Assembly: GCF_003112515.1 (NCBI RefSeq) | Contig: NZ_BEVZ01000012.1 | Location: 1-64,000 of the forward strand | Reading direction: 5' to 3' | Length of the DNA stretch: 64,000 bases | Source of the DNA: Streptomyces fragilis | GTDB lineage: Bacteria; Actinomycetota; Actinomycetes; Streptomycetales; Streptomycetaceae | In this document: positions 54,335 through 62,876 of the stretch, in pieces | How positions within the stretch are numbered: the stretch's first letter is position 1 | How the letters are laid out: every line of letters begins with the position of its first letter | Notes under the pieces: generated by a model | The model's input: the letters and a program-made list of their open reading frames with translations, nothing else | Told to the model about the DNA's origin: nothing | Databases searched by the model: none | Program-made: the position numbers and the translations under genes

Positions 54335-55408
54335 TCAGCGGGACGCCATCTCCTCCTTGAGGGCGGCGACGAACGCGTCGACGTCGTCCTCGGAGGTGTC
54401 GTACGCGCACATCCAGCGCACGTCGCCGGCCGCCTCGTCCCAGAAGTAGAACCGGAAGCGCTTCTGCAGCCGCTCGGTCACCGCGTGCGGCAGCCGGGCG
54501 AAGACCGCGTTGGACTGCACCGGGTACAGGATCTCCACGCCGTCCACCGCCCGGACGCCCTCGGCGAGCCGCCGGGCCATCTCGTTGGCGTGGCGGGCGT
54601 TGCGCAGCCACAGGTCCTTGGACAGCAGTGCCTCGAACTGCACGGAGACGAACCGCATCTTGGAGGCCAGCTGCATGGAGGTCTTGCGCAGGTGCTTGAT
54701 CCGCCGCACCCGCTCCTGGTCGATCACCACGACGGCCTCGCCGAACATGGCGCCGTTCTTCGTGCCGCCCAGCGACAGCAGGTCGACGCCCGCCGCGTTG
54801 GTGAACGCCCGCATGGGCACGTCCAGGGACGCGGCCGCGTTGCCGAGCCGGGAGCCGTCGAGGTGGACGGCCATCCCGTGGGCGTGGGCGTGCTCGCAGA
54901 CGGCGCGGATCTCCTCGGGTGTGTAGACGGTGCCCAGCTCGGTGGACTGGGTGATGGAGACGACCTGCGGCATCGCGCGGTGCTCGTCCTCGAAGCCGAA
55001 CGCCTGGCGGTCGATCAGCTCGGGGGTGAGCTTGCCGTCGGGGGTCGGCACGGTGAGCAGCTTGATGCCGGCGACCTGCTCCGGCGCCCCGCCCTCGTCG
55101 GTGTTGATGTGCGCGCTCTCCGCGCAGATCACCGCGCCCCAGCGGTCGGTGACGGCCTGCAGCGCCACCACGTTGGCGCCGGTGCCGTTGAAGACCGGGT
55201 AGGCCTCGGCGGTGGCGCCGAAGTGGCCGCGCACGACCTGCTGGAGGTGCTCCGTGTACACGTCCTCGCCGTAGGCGACCTGGTGCCCGCCGTTGGCCAC
55301 GGCCAGGGCGGCGAGCACCTCGGGGTGGACCCCCGCGTAGTTGTCGCTGGCGAAGCCGCGGACCGACGGGTCGTGACGCCGGCGCGCGTCGGTCTTCGGA
55401 GGGTTCAC
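54335..55408 (-). CDS. threonine aldolase-family PLP enzyme
   Basis: 357 residues from GTG 55408, chosen because it overlaps the SDR stop as GTGA; a GTG six codons earlier is an alternative. Fold-type I PLP enzyme: FASDNYAGVHPEVLAALA at the start, FNGTGANVVALQ near 70, HLDGSRLGNAAAS near 184 with the PLP Asp, and the PLP lysine in LLSLGGTKNGAM near 212. These match low-specificity L-threonine aldolase/beta-eliminating lyases, which split 3-hydroxy amino acids to glycine and an aldehyde. The substrate may be non-standard given its partners. Confidence 0.85.
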   Translation of the reverse strand: MNPPKTDARRRHDPSVRGFASDNYAGVHPEVLAALAVANGGHQVAYGEDVYTEHLQQVVRGHFGATAEAYPVFNGTGANVVALQAVTDRWGAVICAESAHINTDEGGAPEQVAGIKLLTVPTPDGKLTPELIDRQAFGFEDEHRAMPQVVSITQSTELGTVYTPEEIRAVCEHAHAHGMAVHLDGSRLGNAAASLDVPMRAFTNAAGVDLLSLGGTKNGAMFGEAVVVIDQERVRRIKHLRKTSMQLASKMRFVSVQFEALLSKDLWLRNARHANEMARRLAEGVRAVDGVEILYPVQSNAVFARLPHAVTERLQKRFRFYFWDEAAGDVRWMCAYDTSEDDVDAFVAALKEEMASR

Positions 55409-56157
55409 GGCTTCTCGGTCAGCCACAGACGGTTTCCGTTCACTTCACTGGCGGGCTCGTCCCAGACGCCGGCGACGGCCTCGGCCAGGTCCTTGACGTC
55501 GGTGAAGCCCGCGAACTTCGCGTTCGGGCGCTCGGCGCGCATGGCGTCGTGCACCAGTGCCTTCACCACCAGGATGGCAGCCGCCGCGGCCGGCCCCTCC
55601 TCGCCCCCCTCCTTGCGGAAGGCGTCCGCGAGGGCCAGCGTCCAGGCCTCGGCGGCGGCCTTGGCCGCGCCGTAGGCGGCGTTGCCCGCGGTGGGCTTCG
55701 CCGCCCCGGCGGCGCTGATCAGCACGAACCGGCCGCGGTCGCTGCGCACCAGGGCGTCGTGGAAGGCCAGGGAGGTGTGCTGGACGGTGCGGACCAGCAG
55801 TTTCTCCAGCAGCTCCCAGTCCGCCATGTCGGTCTGCGGGAAGGAGGCGCTGCCCCGCCACCCGCCGACCAGGTGCACCAGGCCGTCGATCCGGCCGTAC
55901 TCCTTCTCGGTCTCGGCCGCCCAGGCGCGCGCCGCCCCGAGGTCCAGCAGGTCGACCGGCTCGCCGGTGACCGTGGCCCCGCCGTGCGCGTAACGGGCCG
56001 CGTCCACGGCCTCCGCCAGGCGCACCGGGTCGTTGTCCGAGGCGACGACCACCGCGCCGGCCTCGGCCAGGCGCAGCAGCGTCGCCCTTCCGGCCGCGCC
56101 GCCCGCGCCGGCCACCGCGACGACCGCCCCCTCGAGCGCTCCGTTTCCGTTCCCCAT
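55405..56157 (-). CDS. SDR-family oxidoreductase
   Basis: 250 residues. Cofactor motif VAGAGGAAGRATLL near 15-28 is divergent (GxxGxxxG kept). The catalytic region has VLISAAGAAKPTAGNAAYGAAKAAAEAW with Tyr-x3-Lys near 162-166. The usual NNAG becomes HLVGGW, as in some atypical SDRs. SD GGGAGGCGAGAG precedes the ATG. It follows DUF6421 by 67 bp and overlaps the threonine-aldolase-like gene by 4 bp, so it is translationally coupled. It should oxidise or reduce a hydroxyl in the shared pathway. Confidence 0.82.
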   Translation of the reverse strand: MGNGNGALEGAVVAVAGAGGAAGRATLLRLAEAGAVVVASDNDPVRLAEAVDAARYAHGGATVTGEPVDLLDLGAARAWAAETEKEYGRIDGLVHLVGGWRGSASFPQTDMADWELLEKLLVRTVQHTSLAFHDALVRSDRGRFVLISAAGAAKPTAGNAAYGAAKAAAEAWTLALADAFRKEGGEEGPAAAAAILVVKALVHDAMRAERPNAKFAGFTDVKDLAEAVAGVWDEPASEVNGNRLWLTEKP

Positions 56158-56224
56158 CGCTCTCGCCTCCCAGGCGTGTCGCTGACTCGTCCGGCCTCCT
56201 GCTGGGCCGGGCCGCGGATCCGCC

Positions 56225-57631
56225 TTACGCGGCGGCGGGCAGCTCGCCGCCCGTCTCGGCGGTGATGCCCTTGGTCGAGGCGATCACCTGCTTGAGCTTC
56301 TTGGCGAGGGCCTCGTAGAACATGCTCAGCGGAAACTCGTCCGGCAGCACGTCGTCGACCAGCTTGCGCGGCGGCTGCGTCAGGTCGAGGGCGTCGGGGC
56401 CCTTGGCCCACCGGGAGCCGGGGTGCGGCGCGAGGTAGGTGGAGACCAGCTCGTAGCCCGCGAACCAGTGGACCAGCTTCGGCCGGTCGATGCCGTCGCG
56501 GTAGAGCGTCTCGATCTCCGCGCAGAGCTGGTTGGTGACCTCGGGGGCGCGCTGCCAGTCGATGTGCAGCTTGTTGTCGGTCCAGCGGACCACGTCGTGC
56601 TTGTGCAGGTAGGCGAAGAGCAGCTGCCCGCCGAGACCGTCGTAGTTGCGGTGGCGCTCACCGGTGACCGGGAAGCGGAACATGCGGTCGAAGAGGACCG
56701 CCATCTGCACGTCGCGGGCCTGCGGCACGCCCTCGGCCTCGAGCTTCACGGCCTCCTTGAAGGCGGTGAGGTCGCAGCGCAGCTCCTCCAGGCCGTACAT
56801 CCAGAACGGCTGGCGCTGCTTGATCATGAACGGGTCGAACGGCAGGTCGCCGTGGCTGTGCGTGCGGTCGTGGACCAGGTCCCACAGCACGAACGCGTCC
56901 TGGCAGCGCTGCTGGTCGTCGAGCATCGCGGCGACGTCCTCGGGGAGACGGAGGCCGAGGATGTCCACGGCGGCGTCGGTGACCCGGCGGAAGCGCGCGG
57001 CCTCGCGGTCGCAGAAGATGCCGCCCCAGGTGAAGCGCTCGGGGGCCTCGCGGACGGCGACGGTCTCCGGGAAGAGGACGGCCGAGTTGGTGTCGTAGCC
57101 GGAGGTGAAGTCCTCGAAGGTGATGGCGCAGAAGAGCGGGTTGTCGTAGCGGGTCCGCTCCAGCTCGGCCAGCCAGTCGGGCCACACCATGCGCAGCACG
57201 ACGGCCTCGAGGTTGCGGTCCGGGTTGCCGTTCTGCGTGTACATCGGGAAGACGACCAGGTGCTGCAGGCCGTCCTCGCGGCGCTCGGCCGGCTGGAAGG
57301 CCATCAGCGAGTCCAGGAAGTCCGGGACGCCGAAGCCGCCCTCGGCCCACCGGCGCAGGTCCTCGACCAGCGCCTCGTGGTAGGCCGCGTCGTGCGGCAG
57401 GAGCGGCGCCAGCGCGGTGACCGCGTCGATCACCTCGGTCACGGCGCGCTCGGCCTCGTCACGGGACGGGGCGCCGCCGGCGGCGAGGTCGATGGAGCCG
57501 TCCTTGCCCTGCCAGGGTCGGATGCGCTCCACCGCGCCCTTGAGCGCGGGCCACGCCGGGTGGTCGACCACCCGCGTCCCGGGACCCTGCTGCTGCCCCT
57601 GAGTGCCCACCTGCACAAGAACCTCCGTCAT
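56225..57631 (-). CDS. DUF6421-family protein
   Basis: 468 residues of a family without known function. No signal peptide or membrane helix. Conserved-looking blocks: HLVVFPMYTQNGNPDRNLEA near 124-143, TFEDFTSGYDTNSAVLFPETV near 170-190, and DLVHDRTHSHGDLPFDPFM near 252-270. The last has three closely spaced His and Asp residues (HDRTHSHGD) that could bind a metal. LLFAYLHKHDVVRWTDNKLHIDW near 340 also contains His and Asp. It is first in the four-gene operon. A metal-dependent enzyme that supplies or uses a substrate of the SDR is my inference. Confidence 0.75.
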   Translation of the reverse strand: MTEVLVQVGTQGQQQGPGTRVVDHPAWPALKGAVERIRPWQGKDGSIDLAAGGAPSRDEAERAVTEVIDAVTALAPLLPHDAAYHEALVEDLRRWAEGGFGVPDFLDSLMAFQPAERREDGLQHLVVFPMYTQNGNPDRNLEAVVLRMVWPDWLAELERTRYDNPLFCAITFEDFTSGYDTNSAVLFPETVAVREAPERFTWGGIFCDREAARFRRVTDAAVDILGLRLPEDVAAMLDDQQRCQDAFVLWDLVHDRTHSHGDLPFDPFMIKQRQPFWMYGLEELRCDLTAFKEAVKLEAEGVPQARDVQMAVLFDRMFRFPVTGERHRNYDGLGGQLLFAYLHKHDVVRWTDNKLHIDWQRAPEVTNQLCAEIETLYRDGIDRPKLVHWFAGYELVSTYLAPHPGSRWAKGPDALDLTQPPRKLVDDVLPDEFPLSMFYEALAKKLKQVIASTKGITAETGGELPAAA

Positions 57632-57689
57632 GTCTCGCCCTCCACGGGAGTACCTCGGGTGGACTCACCGTAAGCACCATCTTCTTTTT

Positions 57690-57720
57690 CAGCAAGGGGG
57701 GATCTTGGGAAAACTTGCTG
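57690..57720. promoter_or_regulatory. inverted repeat upstream of the DUF6421 operon
   Basis: CAGCAAG (57690-57696) and CTTGCTG (57714-57720) are exact reverse complements 17 bp apart, about 60-90 bp before the DUF6421 ATG. The area is AT-richer than its surroundings (TTCTTTTTC, GGGAAAAC). It may be an operator or promoter region of the operon. Confidence 0.45.
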
Positions 57721-57812
57721 TGCCTGCCCCGTTTGAGCGGCGATTTTACTGTCAAGCGGCTGTCCGGGTGACATCCGGGCCGGGTCGGAACACGCCGCGA
57801 GGCAGCGGCCCC

Positions 57813-57818
57813 TAGGCT
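57813..57818 (+). promoter_or_regulatory. -10 element of the GDPD gene
   Basis: TAGGCT lies about 64 bp before the TTG start at 57882. GGGAGCGAG near 57867 is the RBS, so the mRNA has a leader of roughly 55 bases. Confidence 0.4.
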
Positions 57819-57881
57819 GCGGGACGGGGGACCTCCGAAGGTTTCGAAGAAGAAGCACACCCGCACGGGAGCGAGAAGATC

Positions 57882-58550
57882 TTGTCTTTCCTCACCATCG
57901 GCCACCGCGGACTCATGGGCGTCGAGCCGGAGAACACGCTGCGCTCGTTCGTCGCGGCCGAGAAGGCCGGTCTGGACGTGATCGAGCTGGACCTGCACCT
58001 GAGCAAGGACGGCGCGCTGGTGGTGATGCACGATGCGACGGTCGACCGCACCACCGACGGCACGGGGGCGATCGCCGAGCGGACGCTGGAGGAACTGCGG
58101 GCACTGGACGCCGGGGCGGGCGAGCGCGTTCCGGTGTTCGAGGAGGTGCTGGACGCGGTCACGGCGCCGCTGCAGGCCGAGATCAAGGACGTGGCGGCCG
58201 CGCAGCGGCTGGCCGAGGTGCTGCTGCGGCGCGACCTGGTGGAGCGGGTGGAGGTGATCTCGTTCCACGCGGAGGCGGTCGAGGAGATCGCCCGCCTGGT
58301 GCCGGGCGTGCGGACGGCGCTGGTGGCGAGCCGCTACGACGCGGAGGTCGTCGACCGGGCGGTCCGCGCCGGGGCCCGCACGATGTCCCTGAACATCCGC
58401 CGCCTCACCCTGGAGACGATGCAGCGGGCCCGGCAGGCGGACCTCCGCGTCCTGGCCTGGACGGTCAACACCCCGGAGCAGCTGCGCCTCGCGCACGCCT
58501 TCGGGCTCGACGGGGTGGTCACCGACCGTCCGGAGATCAAGCGGGGCTGA
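57882..58550 (+). CDS. glycerophosphodiester phosphodiesterase
   Basis: 222 residues, TTG start with GGGAGCGAG upstream. Catalytic residues: His8-Arg9 (TIGHRG), Glu35 and Asp37 (VIELDLHLSKDG) and His50 (VVMHDATVDRTT). The standard TIM-barrel GDPD splits glycerophosphodiesters to glycerol-3-phosphate and an alcohol using Ca2+ or Mg2+. There is no signal peptide, so this is a cytosolic type. It is divergent from the DUF6421 operon and converges on the GNAT gene with a 6-bp gap. Confidence 0.9.
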   Translation: MSFLTIGHRGLMGVEPENTLRSFVAAEKAGLDVIELDLHLSKDGALVVMHDATVDRTTDGTGAIAERTLEELRALDAGAGERVPVFEEVLDAVTAPLQAEIKDVAAAQRLAEVLLRRDLVERVEVISFHAEAVEEIARLVPGVRTALVASRYDAEVVDRAVRAGARTMSLNIRRLTLETMQRARQADLRVLAWTVNTPEQLRLAHAFGLDGVVTDRPEIKRG

Positions 58551-58556
58551 CCCCGG

Positions 58557-59126
58557 TCAGGCGGGGCCGACCCCGGGAACGGTGAGTTCCTTCACCAGCA
58601 GTTCGAACTCCAGGTCGTCGCGGCGGGGTCGGCCGAACCGCTCGTCGCCGTACGGGAAGGGGCTGGTCCTCCCCGTGCGGCGGTAGCCCCGGCGCTCGTA
58701 CCAGGCGATCAGCTCCTCGCGCACGGTGATCACTGTCATGTGCATCTCCGTGGCGCCCCAGCTCACGCGGACGTGGCGCTCGGCCTCGGCCAGGACGGCC
58801 CGGCCCACTCCCCCGCCCTGGAGGCCGGGCCGTACCGCGAACATGCCGAAGTACGCGTGGTCCCCCCGGTGTTCCAGCTGGCAGCAGGCCACCAGGAGGC
58901 CGTCGCGTTCGGCGACCAGCAGGCGGCCCGAGGGGTGGTGGAGGACCTCCCGCACCCCCGCCGCGTCGGTGCGCTGTCCGTCGAGGATGTCCGCCTCGGT
59001 GGTCCAGCCGGACCTGCTGGAGTCGCCGCGGTAGGCGGACTGGATGAGGTCGACCAGGGCGTCGACGTCCTCGGCGGTGGCGTCGCGGAAGACCAGCGGA
59101 AGGGCGGCGTGGTCGGTCGGGTGCAT
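58557..59126 (-). CDS. GNAT-family N-acetyltransferase
   Basis: 189 residues from ATG 59126 with GGAGAG as RBS. Motif A (acetyl-CoA loop) is YFGMFAVRPGLQGGGVGRAVLAEAE near 93-117, followed by MHMTVITVREELIAWYERRGYRRTG. The acceptor is unknown. It is divergent from the leaderless VOC gene, with 27 bp between starts. Confidence 0.86.
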   Translation of the reverse strand: MHPTDHAALPLVFRDATAEDVDALVDLIQSAYRGDSSRSGWTTEADILDGQRTDAAGVREVLHHPSGRLLVAERDGLLVACCQLEHRGDHAYFGMFAVRPGLQGGGVGRAVLAEAERHVRVSWGATEMHMTVITVREELIAWYERRGYRRTGRTSPFPYGDERFGRPRRDDLEFELLVKELTVPGVGPA

Positions 59127-59140
59127 CTTCTCTCCGTGTC

Positions 59141-59146
59141 TAGGCT
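59141..59146 (+). promoter_or_regulatory. -10 element for leaderless VOC mRNA
   Basis: TAGGCT ends 7 bp before the ATG at 59154 and no RBS is seen. This spacing implies transcription from the start codon. Confidence 0.5.
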
Positions 59147-59153
59147 GCCGCCC

Positions 59154-59558
59154 ATGGTGCATGTACTGAGCGGCAGGACGTTGGTCCGCCCCCTCGATCC
59201 GGCGGCCTCCCGGGCGTTCTACGGCGAGAGGCTCGGCCTCGCGGTGTACCGGGAGTTCGGCGCCGGCGAGGAACGGGGGACGGTGTACTTCCTCGGCGGC
59301 GGGTTCCTGGAGCTGTCGGGGCGGCGGGAGCCCGCCGAGCCCGCCGCCCCGGGCGGCCCGGTCCGCCTGTGGCTCCAGGTCGCCGACGTGGCGGCGGCGC
59401 GGGAGGAGCTGGCGGAGCGCGGCGTGGAGATCGTCCGGGAGCCGGTGCGCGAGCCCTGGGGGCTGATCGAGATGTGGATCGCCGACCCGGACGGCCTGCC
59501 GATCGTACTGGTGGAGATCCCCGCGGACCATCCGCTGCGGTACCGGCCGGGCATCTGA
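59154..59558 (+). CDS. VOC (glyoxalase-like) family protein
   Basis: 134 residues. The paired beta-alpha-beta-beta-beta modules are visible: RTLVRPLDPAASRAFYGERLGL and VRLWLQVADVAAAREEL, with a late metal-site Glu in IEMWIADPDGLPIVLVEI. Metal ligands are not all clear, so it may be an enzyme or a binding protein (bleomycin-resistance-like). The transcript appears leaderless. Confidence 0.83.
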   Translation: MVHVLSGRTLVRPLDPAASRAFYGERLGLAVYREFGAGEERGTVYFLGGGFLELSGRREPAEPAAPGGPVRLWLQVADVAAAREELAERGVEIVREPVREPWGLIEMWIADPDGLPIVLVEIPADHPLRYRPGI

Positions 59559-59577
59559 GCCGCACCGCCGGGCCGAT

Positions 59578-60129
59578 TCACAGCATGGGCGGGATCCGCC
59601 CCTCCAGCTGGCCCAGGAGCTTGCCGAGCAGGGCCGCGAGCCGGTCGCGTTCGTCGCCGGCCAGCCCGGACAGGACGTCCGCCTCGAAGGACAGCTGCTG
59701 CGGCAGCACCGCGTCGACCGTCTCCCGGCCCGTCTCGGTGAGGCGCACCAGCACCACCCGCCGGTCCCTGGCGTCGGCGCGCCGGTCCACCAGGTCCCGT
59801 GCGGCGAGCTGCTTGAGCCGTTTGGTCACCGCCGCTCCCGAGGAGAACGTCTCCCGGGCCAGGTCGCCCGGCGTGAGCTCCCGCCCGGTGCGGCGCAGGG
59901 CTCCCAGCAGCTCGAACTCCGCCCGGGTGAGTCCCGCCCGCCGCAGGGGCGCCTCCTCGGCCTGCCGCAGCAGCGCGGCGCTGCGGTTGATCCGGCCGAT
60001 CAGGTGCATCGGCTCGGTGTCCAGCTCGGGGAGGACCTCGCGCCACTGCCGGACCACCGCGGCGACCGTGTCCGCCGGACCCTCGACTCCCGTGCCTCCC
60101 CCGCCGGTGCGGTCCCCGTTGTCCGTCAT
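59578..60129 (-). CDS. MarR-family transcriptional regulator
   Basis: 183 residues. The winged helix is GLTRAEFELLGALRRTGRELTP, GDLARETFSSGAAVTKRLKQLAARDLVDRR and the wing DARDRRVVLVRLTETG (about 65-135). Its ATG overlaps the FUSC stop (ATGA), so the two are translationally coupled and made in one ratio. It likely represses the operon through the palindrome at 61945-61970 and releases upon binding an aromatic or toxic ligand, in the usual MarR manner. Confidence 0.88.
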   Translation of the reverse strand: MTDNGDRTGGGGTGVEGPADTVAAVVRQWREVLPELDTEPMHLIGRINRSAALLRQAEEAPLRRAGLTRAEFELLGALRRTGRELTPGDLARETFSSGAAVTKRLKQLAARDLVDRRADARDRRVVLVRLTETGRETVDAVLPQQLSFEADVLSGLAGDERDRLAALLGKLLGQLEGRIPPML

Positions 60130-61889
60130 GACGTGGCGTCCTCCGTGGTCGTGGCCGGGCGGTACCGCGGACCCGCCGTCGCGGCGGTGCCGGGGCCCGG
60201 GTGGCGTACCGTCGCCGCGAGCGTACGGTGTCCCGCCCGCTCCTCCGTCGTCACGTCCTGCGTGGGCAGCGCCCGCGCCCACCACTCGCCGGACGCCGCC
60301 TGGGTCGCGCCCCGCAGACCGACCAGGGCCGCGGCCAGCTCCCGCCGGGCCACGGCCAGGGTGCCGGGGCCGGTCGCGGGAGCGGCGAGCAGCGCCTCGG
60401 CCCGGTGCCGCGCCGCCTCGGCGTGGCGCAGTGCGACGGTCACCCGGTCCACGGCCCGGCGGTCGGTGACCACCGCGGCGGCCAGCAGGCCGACCAGCGC
60501 CCCGACGAGCGTGTCCACCGCCCGGTCGACCACCAGGCCGGGGGTGTCCTGCCACTGGGCGTACTCGGTGATGAGCAGGGCCATCGGGGTGACGCAGACG
60601 CTTCCGAGCCAGTAGTTGCGGGAGATGAGCGCCTCGGCGCCGAAGTTGAGGGCGAGGCCGGTCAGGACGAGCGTCCACTGGTTCAGGTGGGCGACGGGTG
60701 CCAGGAGCACGAAGAGCAGCACGCCCGCCAGGTTGCCGACGACCCGCTGGACGCCGCGGTTCCAGGTCAGCGAGAGGGTGGTCTGGAACAGCGCCGCGGC
60801 GGTGACCAGGGCCCAGTAGGGCCGCCCGATGCCCAGCGCCAGCGAGGCCCAGCCGGCCAGGGCGCAGCCCAGCAGCGTGCGGAGGGCCACGGCGCGCAGC
60901 GGCGCCAGGCGCCGCAGCAGCGAGGGGGTGGCGGAGGCCCGCTCGACCTCGACGCCCAGCAGTTCTCCCTCGCCCTCCGCGTCCAGTACGGGCCCGGCGG
61001 TGTCCGGCACGCGGCTCAGGCCGTGCAGCCGACTCGCCCGTTCCCGCAGCACGGCCGCGTCGTCGGGGGCGGGTGCGGCGAGGACGGACTCGGCGCGCAC
61101 GAGCAGGGCGCCGAGGGGGCGGCGGGAGGCGGAGCGCCGGCCGGTCATCAGCAGGGTCTGCCAGGCGTTCTGCACCGCCGCGGCGGCGTCCGCGCGGGCC
61201 GCTTCGCCGTGCGGGCCGGCGGACGGTCCGGACGCGCCGGACGGCGCGGACCCGGCGGACGGCCCGGAGGCGGCGGACGGCCCGGACGCGACGGGTGCGG
61301 AGGCTTCCAGGGGCCGGGCGGCCTCCGCGTACCGGGCGACCGCGCCCAGCGCCTGGACGACGGCCCGGCGTTCGGGCCCGTGCGGGCGCAGGACGCCCGG
61401 CGCCATGCCCACCAGCCAGGAGAACGCGCCCGCGGCGAGGGCGAGTCCGACGTGACCGGGGACCTCGCCCAGGGTCTGCGGGGCGAACAGCGCCGCCGAG
61501 GAGACGAAGGTGAGGATCACGTTCCCCGGCGGCCCGATGCGGGTCGCGTCGCAGAGCGCCTTGTGCAGCGCGGCCAGCACCGCACCCACGGCGACCAGCA
61601 CCACGCCCGAGGAGGTGAGCGAGGCCGCGGTCAGCGCCACCGCGAGACCGGCGACCATGCCGGCGACCACCAGGGCCAGCGCCCGGGCCCGGGCCGCGTA
61701 GGGGCGGTTGTGGGCGTAGAGGGCGCACAGGGAGCCGGCCATCGTGTACATCGCGAGGTCGAGCCGGTCCAGGGCGACGAGCAGCAGGTTGGGCGGCGCG
61801 GTGGCCACGACCACGCTGACGGCGTGCTTGTACCAGATCTCGGCCGGGCGGCCGGGCCGCAGGACCCTGAGCAGCGGCGGGCGTCCCAA
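60126..61889 (-). CDS. FUSC-family (fusaric acid/aromatic acid) exporter
   Basis: 587 residues; TTG start behind GAGGAGG. Two groups of helices, near 20-170 and 335-465, flank a soluble loop. The loop contains an Ala/Ser/Gly/Pro repeat (ASGPSAASGPSAGSAPSG, near 200-230). The second group (GIGRPYWALVTAAALFQTTL, RGVQRVVGNLAGVLL) is the FUSC_2 signature. These proteins export aromatic acids and similar toxic compounds. It is first in a two-gene operon with its MarR regulator. Confidence 0.84.
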   Translation of the reverse strand: MGRPPLLRVLRPGRPAEIWYKHAVSVVVATAPPNLLLVALDRLDLAMYTMAGSLCALYAHNRPYAARARALALVVAGMVAGLAVALTAASLTSSGVVLVAVGAVLAALHKALCDATRIGPPGNVILTFVSSAALFAPQTLGEVPGHVGLALAAGAFSWLVGMAPGVLRPHGPERRAVVQALGAVARYAEAARPLEASAPVASGPSAASGPSAGSAPSGASGPSAGPHGEAARADAAAAVQNAWQTLLMTGRRSASRRPLGALLVRAESVLAAPAPDDAAVLRERASRLHGLSRVPDTAGPVLDAEGEGELLGVEVERASATPSLLRRLAPLRAVALRTLLGCALAGWASLALGIGRPYWALVTAAALFQTTLSLTWNRGVQRVVGNLAGVLLFVLLAPVAHLNQWTLVLTGLALNFGAEALISRNYWLGSVCVTPMALLITEYAQWQDTPGLVVDRAVDTLVGALVGLLAAAVVTDRRAVDRVTVALRHAEAARHRAEALLAAPATGPGTLAVARRELAAALVGLRGATQAASGEWWARALPTQDVTTEERAGHRTLAATVRHPGPGTAATAGPRYRPATTTEDATS

Positions 61890-61944
61890 AGGGGTCCTCC
61901 TCGTGCGACGGCGGAGACGGAGCGGTGTTCCCCTACGACGTTAG

Positions 61945-61970
61945 CAGGTGTTTCACCGGTAAAAGACCTG
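61945..61970. promoter_or_regulatory. 26-bp palindrome, likely MarR operator
   Basis: The ends CAGGT and ACCTG and the centre TTTCACCGGTAAAA form one imperfect palindrome with two mismatched pairs. It lies 55-81 bp before the FUSC start. MarR dimers bind sites of this size and symmetry. Confidence 0.65.
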
Positions 61971-62095
61971 CGGCATCCGTCACGCTCCGGCCAGATGCTC
62001 CCCGTACGCCCCCCTGCGCCCGTATGCGCGCCGTCCGGGACGGGCATCCCTCGACCGACCGCCGGGGAGGCGGCACCTCGACCAAGGGGGCGGGA

Positions 62096-62761
62096 GTGCA
62101 CGGACCGGTCACGACCGGATGGCTGCTGGTGGCCCTGTGCGCGGCGGCGGGCGCGTACTGCGTCCTGCGGACGGCCAGCGACGTGGAGGAGCAGCGCAGG
62201 ACGGCCGCCGGGGAGGCGGTGATGGGGTTCGGCATGGCGGCGATGGCCGTCCCCGCTGCCGCCCTGGACCCGCCCCGCTGGGTGTGGCCGGTGTACGCGG
62301 CCGTCTTCGCCGGGGCGGCGTTGCACGCGCTGTGGGCCGCCCGGCGCGGCGCGCACCACCTGCATCACGCGGTCGGCTCGCTGGCCATGGTGTACATGGC
62401 GCTGGCGATGACTGCGGCGCCGGCCGGCCACGCGGGTCACGGCGTCACGGGCCTGCCCCTACTGACGGGTGTTCTGCTGGTCTACTTCACCGGGTACGTC
62501 CTCCTCTCCGGCGCCCGGCTGCTGCCCGCGGGCCCGCCCGAGCCCGCCGTGCGGCCGAGGACCGTGGTTCCCTCGGGGGCCCTGGGACCGTCGGGGCCCG
62601 CGCGGTCGTCGGGGCCCGCGGGCGTCCCGGCTTCCTCGACGCCGGCGCCGTCCTCGGCTCCGGCCGTCGGCGCGGTGCGCTGGGGGGACCGGCCGGAGCT
62701 GGCCCGGGCGTGCCGGCTGGGGATGGGGATCGCCATGCTGGCGATGCTCCTGACGATGTGA
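62096..62761 (+). CDS. DUF5134-domain membrane protein
   Basis: 221 residues from the GTG at 62096, with AAGGGGGCGG before it. It has five or six helices, the first LLVALCAAAGAYCVLR. It includes EAVMGFGMAAMAVP, AARRGAHHLHHAVGSLAMVYM with three His, and GHAGHGVTGLPLLTG with two more. The His-rich arrangement is typical of DUF5134 and could bind copper or haem. A Pro/Ser/Ala loop (PSGALGPSGPARSSGPAG) splits the last helix. It is divergent from the FUSC operon, and the palindrome at 61945 may regulate both. Function unproven. Confidence 0.75.
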   Translation: MHGPVTTGWLLVALCAAAGAYCVLRTASDVEEQRRTAAGEAVMGFGMAAMAVPAAALDPPRWVWPVYAAVFAGAALHALWAARRGAHHLHHAVGSLAMVYMALAMTAAPAGHAGHGVTGLPLLTGVLLVYFTGYVLLSGARLLPAGPPEPAVRPRTVVPSGALGPSGPARSSGPAGVPASSTPAPSSAPAVGAVRWGDRPELARACRLGMGIAMLAMLLTM

Positions 62762-62864
62762 CAGCCGCCCGCGTCGCGAGGGCGGAGGTCCTCGGCCGGA
62801 CGGACGGCGCCGTGGCATGCGTCACTCGGTGCGCGGGCCGGTTCCACGGCGCGGGCGGGGATCC

Positions 62865-62870
62865 TACGCT
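62865..62870 (+). promoter_or_regulatory. -10 element for leaderless M56 peptidase mRNA
   Basis: TACGCT ends 6 bp before the ATG at 62877, with no RBS. This fits a leaderless start. Confidence 0.4.
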
Positions 62871-62876
62871 GCCTCC

